Of a DNA stretch of 5,061 bases, positions 1 to 5,061 are shown piece by piece. Under the pieces are notes generated by a model that saw only the letters and a list, made by a program, of their open reading frames with translations, was not told the DNA's origin and did not search any database. The number at the start of each line of letters is the position of its first letter. Position 1 is the first letter of the stretch. Both the position numbers and the translations under genes were made by a program. The DNA is from Methyloceanibacter sp. (GTDB lineage Bacteria; Pseudomonadota; Alphaproteobacteria; Rhizobiales; Methyloligellaceae), in assembly GCA_016649675.1 (NCBI GenBank), contig JAENXG010000183.1, positions 1-5,061 of the forward strand. Reading direction: 5' to 3'.

Positions 1-948
1 CTGGCGTCGGCCGGCGGCATCAAGGTTCTTCATTGGCTCGGCCAAGACCAAGCCAATTACAATATGGGGCTGTTCGCGCTCGAGACCGCGCCGAAGTTCA
101 CGGCAGGCGATATCTCCCGCTTGCTGGCTGAAGTCGCTCGCGAGACCGGGGCAGCGGCGGCGATCCTCAAGGCGCAGCCCTTCAGCTGGGACGGGATCGC
201 AAATCCATTTGCCAAGCTCCGAGGTCAGCCTGCCGCGAGCAGCGGCTATGCGGTCACGCTCGGCGACTTCGCCGCGCTCTACAACAAGCGCTTCAGCAAA
301 CGCTCCCGCAGTTCGCTCGAGCGGAAGGAGCGCAGGCTCGCCGGGGCGGAACCGCTCGACATCGGCTGGGCCGAGACCCGGGACGAAAGGCTCGCCTTGC
401 TCGACACGCTCTTTGCCCAGAAGGCCCGCCAATTCGCCGCCATGGGCGTCAAAGATATTTTCGATGCTCACACGCGCGCCTTTTACCGCGAGGTCGCGCT
501 GCTCGAAGGCGAGAATCCGAGCCGGCTCAGGGTCGGCTATCTGAAACTCGGCAACGCCGTGCTCGCAACCTTCAGCGGGACCATCTGCCACAAGCGCATG
601 AGCGTCGCGCTCTCCTCGCTCGCCGAAGGCGAGCAGCGCAGGCAGTCCCCGGGCGCGCTCCTGCTCAAGCATCAGATCGAGGAGGCTTCTCGCCAGGGGC
701 TTGCCTTCTACGATCTCGGCGTTGGCGCGGCGCGTCATAAGGACCAATGGGCCGACGTGATCCAGCCGCTGTTCGACAGCTTCATCGCCTTTAAGCCGCA
801 TGCACTTCTCCTGACGCTGCCGCTTGCAGCCCAGGCGCGCGTGAAGCGCGCGATCAAATCCAATCGGCATCTCTGGCCCCTGGTGCAGCGGCTTCGCCGG
901 CGCCTGCTCGGCCGCGAGACCGAGGTCGAGGTCGAGGACGGCGAGTGA
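1..948 (+). CDS. GNAT-family acyltransferase, CelD/FemAB-like (5' partial)
   Basis: Probable cytoplasmic acyltransferase of the CelD/BcsL-like GNAT group (Acetyltransf_6 type), often found in polysaccharide loci and presumed to acylate sugar precursors or related substrates; the real substrate is unknown. The frame is open from base 1, and its first visible residues (GGIKVLHWLGQDQANYN) resemble the interior of this family, so the ATG at 64 is probably internal and the N-terminal part lies upstream. Seen: a basic Ser/Arg stretch (KRSRSSLERKERRL) near bases 289-336, and the family's closing signature SPGALLLKHQIEEA followed by YDLGVGAARHKDQW at about 646-750, which forms the acyl-CoA-binding and C-terminal part of the fold. 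The protein ends in a basic segment (RLRRRLLGR) and then an acidic tail (EVEVEDGE). Its TGA is 4 bp from the stop of the convergent gene. Family confident; substrate not. Confidence 0.85.
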   Translation: MASAGGIKVLHWLGQDQANYNMGLFALETAPKFTAGDISRLLAEVARETGAAAAILKAQPFSWDGIANPFAKLRGQPAASSGYAVTLGDFAALYNKRFSKRSRSSLERKERRLAGAEPLDIGWAETRDERLALLDTLFAQKARQFAAMGVKDIFDAHTRAFYREVALLEGENPSRLRVGYLKLGNAVLATFSGTICHKRMSVALSSLAEGEQRRQSPGALLLKHQIEEASRQGLAFYDLGVGAARHKDQWADVIQPLFDSFIAFKPHALLLTLPLAAQARVKRAIKSNRHLWPLVQRLRRRLLGRETEVEVEDGE

Positions 949-952
949 CGGC

Positions 953-3901
953 TCAGATCGCCGCAACACGAGCGAGGAGCCCTGAGCGCGGCTCCTTGCC
1001 GCTCTGCTCGTAAACCAGCACCGGGCATCCGAGAGCCGAGAAATCCGAGAGGTCAGGGGTCAGGCTCTTGCCCGCCCCTGCCGGCAAGACGGCAACCACC
1101 ACCGGCAACTCGAATTTGAGCGCGGGCGCGAGCATCCGTACCGCATCGCGGTCAGCATGGAAGACCACGCAGTCATAGACTTGGGTGAGCGCCTCGAAGA
1201 CGCGCGTGAAGCTGTCGGCCTCTGCGCCCTTGGCCTTGACGTTCGGATTGCCGGCAGCGATCACCTGCAATGGGGTGTCGGCATCGATCCTGACGACGTC
1301 ATCGAAGCTTGCGCGGCTAGCGGCAAGATCGGTGAAGCCCGGCGCGCGTGGCAATTTGAGAAGACTCGACACAGCAGAGGCACCGCGCGTCACGTCCACC
1401 AGAATCACCTGCTCGCGTCTTGCGACGAGCGCGCGCGCGATCTCGATCGCCTCTTGCGTCGCGTCAACCTTGGCCGAGATCCCCGCCACGAGAAGAGCGC
1501 GCGGGGCGCCCCCTTTGGCCGACGCCAGAATGTGATTGAGAACGGCATCGAGCGATTTCAGCACCGGCCCGACCTTGTCGCTGCCGGATTTGGAGAGAGG
1601 CGCTGCGCCGCTCCGGACGGGATCGGTGCCAGGGGCCGCCGTGGCCGCGGCAATCCGCTGGCTGAGATAGTGGCGGAGATCATTTGGCCGGAGCGGGGGT
1701 ATCTCCGCGGCTTTAGGCATGTCGGTGGCGGCTTTGTCGGCGCGCTTTTTCCCATCGCCTTCGCTTCCGGGAAGGGCCCGGCGCAAACGGCCGAGAAGAC
1801 TGTCCGCGGGCTGTGGCTCGACGGCTGGCGGCTCGCTCGAACCGATCGCCAGCCCCCGGCGCAAACGTTCGAGAAGGCCTGCTGCGGCCGAGAACTCGCC
1901 CGAAGAAGGATCCTGGATCGCGGACTCTGGCTGAAGCGACGCGGCCTGGAGTTTGGCAGCCTCATTTTGTGCTGCCTCCGGGCGCGGCGAAGCGGGCCGG
2001 ACAGACGGCTCGTTCAGTGGCCGCGCGCTTGGTGCCGCAACGGCTGCTGACACCTTGGCCGTCGCTGCGAGCGGCGGCGCCTCGGCTGGCGCCGGCGGAG
2101 GGACATAGATCACAGCCGGCGAAGCTTTAGTGGTGGAGACGATAGCCGGTTCGGCTTTTGGCGCGGAGGCGACAGAGGGCTCGGCCTTGGGCGCAGCGGC
2201 AACCGCGGGTTCAACCTTGGGCGCGGAGGCGACGGCGGGTTCTACTTTTGGCGCCGACGCGACGGCGGGCTCGGCTTTGGGACCGGAGGCAACAGCAGGT
2301 GTAGCTTTGGCGGCCGGGACCACGGGAGGCTCAGCCTTGGCAGCAGCGGGCGCAGCACGCGGTGGCAGAGCAGGAGCGACGGCGATGGAAGCGGGGCGCA
2401 TCGGTGGCGCTGACAGAGGCTCAACCGGTGCGGCGGCAGGACGGGCGGGCTGCTCGCGGCGCGCCTTCAGGCGTGGCTCGCTCGCGCGCAAAGGCTCGCG
2501 GTCTTCGGCCGGCGTTCCGATCATCTCGCGCGCCAGCACATAAGCGAGCGAAAGGAGAGCGGTGACGGCCATGACGAGGAGCGTGATGGGGCCGATCTTT
2601 GGGAAGGACGGCAGAACCGATGCATGCGCTCCGCTGACAATCGTTGCTTGGGCAGGCACAGCTCCCATGTCGTGCCGGGCGCTCGCATCACGATAACGGG
2701 CAAGATAGGATTCCAAGAGGTCGCGGTTGGCCTTGGCCTCGCGCTCGAGCGCTCTGAGCTTGATCTCGGCCTCGCTCTGCCCCGAGGTCTGCGTCTTCAA
2801 ATCATTGAGACTGTTGCGCAGCGAAGCCTCGCGCGCTGCCGCCACTGCCGACTCATTCTCGAGGCCCTTGACGATCTTGGTGGCCTCGTCGCGGATCTGC
2901 GACCTGACGTCGGCGAGCTCGGAGGTGAGCTGCTTGATGCGCGGATGCGACGGCATGAGCGTCGCCGACAGCTCTGCCAGTTGGCGCTGGACCTGCACGC
3001 GCTGGTCGATAAGCCTGCCGATCAGCTCGGATTTCAGCACCTCGGGCGTGGCGTTGATGTCGCCGTTGTCGTCGAGCATCTGCTTGATCAGCCGGGCGCG
3101 CGCTTCGGCCTCGGACTTCTGGGCGTTGGCGAGAATCACCTGGCTGTTGAGCTCGGAGAGCTGCTGGGCGTTGAGAGTGACGTTGTTGGACCCGGCGAAG
3201 AGGCCTTGGCTCGAGCGATACTGCTCGGCGGCGGCCTCCGATTCGGCAACCTTGGCCCGCAGCACTTCGATCTGGGTGCTGAGCCAGGCGGTTGCGTCCT
3301 TGGTTTGGGCGAGCTTCGCGTCGCGCTGCCATTTGATATAGACGTCGGCGAGCTGATTGGCGGCTTGCGCCGCAAGCGGCGAATCGCCTGAGGTGTACTC
3401 GACCGCGATCACGCTCGATTTCGCCAGCTGGAAGACCGAGAGGTGCTCGGCAAAGGCGGTGGCGGCCTTCTCCTCCTGGGATTTCGGCGATCCGCGTCCG
3501 AGCCCCATCCGATTCAGGAATCGCCTGATGAGGCCGACGCCGGCGTCCTTGGCGAATTCCGGGTTGTTGGTCAGGTCGAGCGCCTTCACGACCTCGACAG
3601 CAAGATCGCGGGAGGTGAGCACCTGCACCTGGCTCTGCACGGCCTGCTCGTCCAGCGCCACGACCTGCTGGTCGCGCCCCTGATCCGATTCCGGCCGAGT
3701 GAACGCCGATTCGTCATTCTGGATGAGGATGCGCGCTTCGGAGGTGAAGAGCGGCCGCATCATGGATAGACCGACGAAGGTGATGACCCCCATAAGGAGG
3801 ACGAGCCCGACGATCCAACCCTTGGCACGCCAGACCGCGCGGCCGAGCGTCGCGACGTCGATATCCTCAGTGACCGGGCGGTATCTGTGTGACCTTGTCA
3901 A
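953..3901 (-). CDS. Wzc/ExoP-like polysaccharide chain-length protein with degenerate BY-kinase domain
   Basis: Inner-membrane polysaccharide copolymerase that would set EPS chain length and couple polymerisation to export. Order in the 982 residues: short cytoplasmic N-terminus; TM1 about 29-48; Wzz domain to about 110 (VQSQVQVLTSRDLAVEVV at 88-105); coiled-coil-rich periplasmic region about 200-400, with the PSHPRIKQL motif at 317-325; GNVR-like Pro motif (VLPSFPKIGP) and TM2 about 437-457; Pro/Ala-rich linker about 458-740 with tandem repeats; ParA/BY-kinase-like domain about 775-982. The last keeps the fold pattern (VILVDVTRG as Walker A', PGFTDLAASRASFDDVVR, YDCVVFHADRD as Walker B position), but the Walker A site reads LLVAGISAKVDATQEA, without GKS/T, and there is no C-terminal tyrosine cluster. 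Wzc is about 720 residues and ExoP about 790, so this one is long because of the linker. The start is TTG at 3901-3899: a good AGGAG lies 9 nt upstream and an in-frame TAG at 3916-3914 excludes an earlier start. Family certain; loss of kinase activity is inferred. Confidence 0.95.
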   Translation of the reverse strand: MTRSHRYRPVTEDIDVATLGRAVWRAKGWIVGLVLLMGVITFVGLSMMRPLFTSEARILIQNDESAFTRPESDQGRDQQVVALDEQAVQSQVQVLTSRDLAVEVVKALDLTNNPEFAKDAGVGLIRRFLNRMGLGRGSPKSQEEKAATAFAEHLSVFQLAKSSVIAVEYTSGDSPLAAQAANQLADVYIKWQRDAKLAQTKDATAWLSTQIEVLRAKVAESEAAAEQYRSSQGLFAGSNNVTLNAQQLSELNSQVILANAQKSEAEARARLIKQMLDDNGDINATPEVLKSELIGRLIDQRVQVQRQLAELSATLMPSHPRIKQLTSELADVRSQIRDEATKIVKGLENESAVAAAREASLRNSLNDLKTQTSGQSEAEIKLRALEREAKANRDLLESYLARYRDASARHDMGAVPAQATIVSGAHASVLPSFPKIGPITLLVMAVTALLSLAYVLAREMIGTPAEDREPLRASEPRLKARREQPARPAAAPVEPLSAPPMRPASIAVAPALPPRAAPAAAKAEPPVVPAAKATPAVASGPKAEPAVASAPKVEPAVASAPKVEPAVAAAPKAEPSVASAPKAEPAIVSTTKASPAVIYVPPPAPAEAPPLAATAKVSAAVAAPSARPLNEPSVRPASPRPEAAQNEAAKLQAASLQPESAIQDPSSGEFSAAAGLLERLRRGLAIGSSEPPAVEPQPADSLLGRLRRALPGSEGDGKKRADKAATDMPKAAEIPPLRPNDLRHYLSQRIAAATAAPGTDPVRSGAAPLSKSGSDKVGPVLKSLDAVLNHILASAKGGAPRALLVAGISAKVDATQEAIEIARALVARREQVILVDVTRGASAVSSLLKLPRAPGFTDLAASRASFDDVVRIDADTPLQVIAAGNPNVKAKGAEADSFTRVFEALTQVYDCVVFHADRDAVRMLAPALKFELPVVVAVLPAGAGKSLTPDLSDFSALGCPVLVYEQSGKEPRSGLLARVAAI
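1777..1880 (-). repeat. Duplicated LLxRLRRxL helix motif in the linker
   Basis: Two copies of an amphipathic basic motif lie 26 residues apart in the Wzc-like protein: GLLERLRRGL (675-684) and SLLGRLRRAL (701-710), each followed by a GSE. In DNA they appear as a direct repeat: the 13-mer cccggcgcaaacg occurs at 1777-1789 and 1855-1867, and cgagaag follows both copies two bases later. They may be short docking or membrane-surface helices; no function is known to me. Confidence 0.7.
2101..2340 (-). repeat. Eight 30-bp tandem repeats coding a 10-residue Pro/Ala/Lys unit
   Basis: Eight consecutive in-frame 30-bp units encode residues 521-600 of the Wzc-like protein. The protein consensus is PKxEPAVASA; the four central units (541-580) are nearly identical and the outer units have drifted (AKAEPPVVPA at one end, TKASPAVIYV at the other). 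The DNA units differ mainly at third positions and a few substitutions, so the array is not a fresh duplication. It lies in the cytoplasmic linker between TM2 and the kinase-like domain and probably forms an extended, basic, disordered spacer. Such an array can change length by slippage or recombination. Confidence 0.9.
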
Positions 3902-3910
3902 TCGACCAAA

Positions 3911-3915
3911 CTCCT
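3911..3915 (-). promoter_or_regulatory. Ribosome binding site supporting the TTG start of the Wzc-like gene
   Basis: On the minus strand the sequence reads AGGAG, 9 nt before the TTG at 3901-3899. In the reading frame of the gene a TAG stop (3916-3914) overlaps this site, so no upstream start is possible. The next Met in frame is inside TM1, which would destroy the membrane anchor. Together these fix the TTG as the start. Confidence 0.85.
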
Positions 3916-3979
3916 AAACCTGCCGCCCTCATTAGACCGCGTCCTCGTAACCAAATGCTTAAGGTGCGGTCGTTTTCGG

Positions 3980-4000
3980 AACGGATGCTCAGCATTCGTT
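3980..4000. promoter_or_regulatory. 21-bp inverted repeat, candidate operator
   Basis: The arms are AACGGATGCT and AGCATTCGTT around a single central C; 9 of 10 arm positions are complementary, and the tenth would be G-U in RNA. A one-base loop makes a transcribed hairpin unlikely to be its main role, whereas an odd-length dyad fits a dimeric DNA-binding regulator. It is centred 36 bp before the ATG of the export gene and 89 bp before the TTG of the Wzc-like gene, so one bound protein could affect both. The regulator is not identifiable from this window. Confidence 0.55.
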
Positions 4001-4006
4001 AACCAT
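3999..4006 (+). promoter_or_regulatory. TTAACCAT, possible CtrA-type half-site
   Basis: The octamer matches the half-site associated with the alphaproteobacterial cell-cycle regulator CtrA. It overlaps the right end of the 21-bp dyad and sits 20 bp before the export gene ATG. No full TTAA-N7-TTAA site is present. An 8-base match without further support could be chance. Confidence 0.2.
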
Positions 4007-4026
4007 GAGCGGCCTAAATCTAGAGC

Positions 4027-4698
4027 ATGGGACGTGAGCAACGAGTCCGGGCCGCGCGATTTGCACTTCTGGCGCTTGCTGTTCTTACGGCTGCGCTCGG
4101 CGGGTGCAACATGCGCGCCATTCCTGGGTTAACGACCCCGGATTTTGCCCTGTCCACGCCGGCGCCCTTGCCCCCGCCAGGTCCGCTGCCGCTGGTTCCG
4201 GTCTCGGCCGGCATCCCCGGCGCGCCCGCCATGCCTTACCAGACCTATCGTCTGGACAGCGGCGACCGCCTGCGCATCATCGTGTTCGGGCAGGACAACC
4301 TGTCGCGCGTCTACAGCGTCGACAGCAGCGGCTCCGTCGCGCTGCCCTTGATCGGTCCGATCAGAGCACGCGGCCTTACCACCGCCCAGCTCGCCAACGA
4401 CATCGCCCATGAGCTGAAGCAGAAATACGTCAAGGACCCCAAGGTCACCGTCGAGGTCGACACCTACCGGCCGTTCTTCATCCTCGGAGAGGTCAACAAG
4501 CCTGGCCAATATCCTTACGTCGATGCGATGACGGTCGAAGCCGCCGTCGCCATCGCCGAAGGCTATACCGAGCGGGCCAAGCAGCGCATGGTGCGGCTCA
4601 CCCGTAGGTTCGGCGGCGTGATGAGCACGGTGATGGTGCCACCCGATTATCCCGTCCAGCCCGGCGACACTATTTACGTCCTCGAACGCTTCTTCTAA
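4027..4698 (+). CDS. Short Wza/GumB-like polysaccharide export lipoprotein
   Basis: Periplasmic or outer-membrane lipoprotein of the polysaccharide export (OPX) family, which carries EPS outward from the Wzc-type copolymerase. Seen in 223 residues: basic n-region (R6, R8, R11), hydrophobic core FALLALAVLTAAL, and lipobox LGGC with C27 as the likely lipidated residue; a Pro/Ala-rich linker about 40-70; a Poly_export domain about 71-146 (YRLDSGDRLRIIVFGQDNLS, VALPLIGPIRARGLT, VKDPKVTVEV); and one SLBB-like domain about 148-200 (FFILGEVNKPGQYPYVDAMT), ending GDTIYVLERFF. Wza is about 380 residues; this is GumB-sized and lacks the second SLBB domain and the C-terminal membrane helix. The ATG at 4027 is forced by an in-frame TAG at 4021-4023, and a later start would cut off the signal peptide. 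No clear Shine-Dalgarno precedes it. It is divergent from the Wzc-like gene and followed after 42 bp by a glycosyltransferase, probably in one operon. Confidence 0.95.
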   Translation: MGREQRVRAARFALLALAVLTAALGGCNMRAIPGLTTPDFALSTPAPLPPPGPLPLVPVSAGIPGAPAMPYQTYRLDSGDRLRIIVFGQDNLSRVYSVDSSGSVALPLIGPIRARGLTTAQLANDIAHELKQKYVKDPKVTVEVDTYRPFFILGEVNKPGQYPYVDAMTVEAAVAIAEGYTERAKQRMVRLTRRFGGVMSTVMVPPDYPVQPGDTIYVLERFF

Positions 4699-4711
4699 AG
4701 CTCACAGGGCC

Positions 4712-4726
4712 GTCACCCAAGGTGAC
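4712..4726 (+). other. Small intercistronic hairpin
   Basis: GTCACC and GGTGAC form a perfect 6-bp stem around a CAA loop, 13 bases after the export gene stop and 14 bases before the glycosyltransferase GTG. No T-tract follows, so it is not a typical intrinsic terminator. It could affect mRNA processing or the relative expression of the two genes, or be chance. Confidence 0.4.
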
Positions 4727-4740
4727 TGACTCGGGGTCCA

Positions 4741-5061
4741 GTGAGCTCTACGCTTCGCATTCTGCATTGCCTGCGCGCGCCGGTCGGAGGTTTGTTCCGT
4801 CACGTCCACGATCTGGCGCTGGGCCAAGCCCAGCTTGGGGCCGAGGTCGGCATCATCTGCGATTCGCGTACCGAGGGGGATGCGGTAGCGCTCGGCCGCT
4901 TGGCGGATAACTGCGCGCTAGGCGTCACGCGAATTCCCATGAACCGGAAGATCGGCCTCGGCGACTGGCGCACCACCGCCAAGGTCTCGCGCCTGGCCTC
5001 GAAGCTCGGGGTCCATGTCCTGCACGGTCATGGCGCCAAGGGCGGCGGCTATGCACGGCTC
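4741..5061 (+). CDS. Family 4 glycosyltransferase (3' partial)
   Basis: The first 107 residues of a probable GT4 (GT-B fold) glycosyltransferase, which would add a sugar from a nucleotide donor to the growing lipid-linked repeat unit at the cytoplasmic face of the inner membrane. Seen: the N-terminal Rossmann start STLRILHCLRAPVGGLFRHV with the Gly-rich GGLFRHVHDL acceptor-side motif (15-24), LGAEVGIICDS as the second strand, and HGHGAKGGGYARL (95-107), which is typical of this group. The donor-binding C-terminal domain lies beyond the window, so the donor sugar cannot be judged. The GTG at 4741 is chosen because an in-frame TGA at 4723-4725 leaves no other usual start upstream and because the family begins at this point; a weak GGGG lies 4 nt before it. 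Probably cotranscribed with the export lipoprotein gene 42 bp upstream. Confidence 0.88.
   Translation, partial: MSSTLRILHCLRAPVGGLFRHVHDLALGQAQLGAEVGIICDSRTEGDAVALGRLADNCALGVTRIPMNRKIGLGDWRTTAKVSRLASKLGVHVLHGHGAKGGGYARL

Larger units (their letters stand above)
3902..4026. promoter_or_regulatory. Divergent intergenic promoter region
   Basis: This 125-bp gap separates the start codons of the minus-strand Wzc-like gene and the plus-strand export lipoprotein gene, so promoters for both must lie here or overlap the coding ends. It is clearly more AT-rich than its surroundings. I see no convincing sigma-70-type -35/-10 pair on either strand. The recognisable elements are the inverted repeat at 3980-4000, a TTAACCAT octamer at 3999-4006 and the ribosome binding site for the minus-strand gene at 3911-3915. 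Confidence 0.7.

Noticed and set aside
64..66. ATG at 64 as the true start of the acyltransferase
   Set aside because: The frame is open to base 1 and the residues before this Met fit the family interior. The usual N-terminal part of the family would be missing if the gene began here, and no Shine-Dalgarno lies just upstream.
1064..1081. AGAGKS at residues 941-946 of the copolymerase, resembling a P-loop
   Set aside because: A P-loop needs G-x4-GK[ST], but the residue at the first Gly position is Leu. The motif also sits after the Walker B position, where the fold has no nucleotide loop.
1157..2050. 297-codon plus-strand open frame antisense to the copolymerase C-terminal half
   Set aside because: Its product shows no recognisable domain, and it overlaps the region encoding the conserved kinase-like fold. 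Long antisense frames are expected in GC-rich genes.
2130..2543. Plus-strand frame encoding a Gly/Ala/Ser/Thr 10-residue repeat protein
   Set aside because: It is the antisense reading of the 30-bp repeat array in the copolymerase linker, and any frame through the array gives a repeat. No ribosome binding site or independent homology is visible.
2624..3391. 255-codon plus-strand open frame antisense to the periplasmic coiled-coil region
   Set aside because: The Leu/Gly/Val-rich product mirrors the Glu/Gln/Ala-rich coiled coil on the other strand, which has clear Wzz-family motifs. It is a composition shadow.
3947..3962. GTAA-N8-TTAA resembling a full CtrA site
   Set aside because: It has one mismatch in the first half and a spacer of 8 instead of 7, so it does not meet the consensus.
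3978..4000. GGAAC followed by CGTT, resembling an EcfG general-stress promoter
   Set aside because: The spacer is 14 nt rather than the usual 16-17, and both elements are largely explained as the arms of the 21-bp inverted repeat.

Overview
The window looks like part of an exopolysaccharide (EPS) synthesis and export locus from a high-GC alphaproteobacterium, most likely a Hyphomicrobiales (rhizobial or methylotroph-type) genome. That placement rests on the GC-rich codon usage and on recognisable family signatures: a CelD-type GNAT protein, an ExoP/GumC-like chain-length protein, a short GumB-like export lipoprotein and a family-4 glycosyltransferase. I cannot name the species.

Layout. Bases 1-948 (+) hold the C-terminal part of a GNAT acyltransferase of the CelD/FemAB-like type, whose start lies upstream of the window. 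Only 4 bp later, and convergent with it, is a large minus-strand gene (953-3901) for a 982-residue inner-membrane chain-length/copolymerase protein. It has the usual Wzz, coiled-coil and GNVR-like periplasmic part between two membrane helices. Its cytoplasmic half is unusual: a Pro/Ala-rich linker of about 280 residues with eight 10-residue tandem repeats, followed by a BY-kinase-like domain that has lost its Walker A lysine. A 125-bp divergent promoter region (3902-4026) carries a near-perfect 21-bp inverted repeat. It separates this gene from a plus-strand gene (4027-4698) for a short Wza/GumB-like export lipoprotein. After a 42-bp gap containing a small hairpin, a GT4 glycosyltransferase starts at a GTG (4741) and runs off the right edge.

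How the genes fit together (family knowledge plus inference). The glycosyltransferase would help build the lipid-linked repeat unit in the cytoplasm, and the GNAT protein may acylate or otherwise modify the polymer or its precursors. The Wzc/ExoP-like protein would control polymerisation and chain length at the inner membrane, and the GumB-like lipoprotein would take part in export across the periplasm and outer membrane. This matches a Wzx/Wzy-dependent pathway, although no Wzx or Wzy gene is visible here.

I see no wholly new system, RNA gene, CRISPR array or mobile element. The points most worth a second look are the apparently dead kinase domain with its repeat-expanded linker, and the dyad between the two divergent genes.
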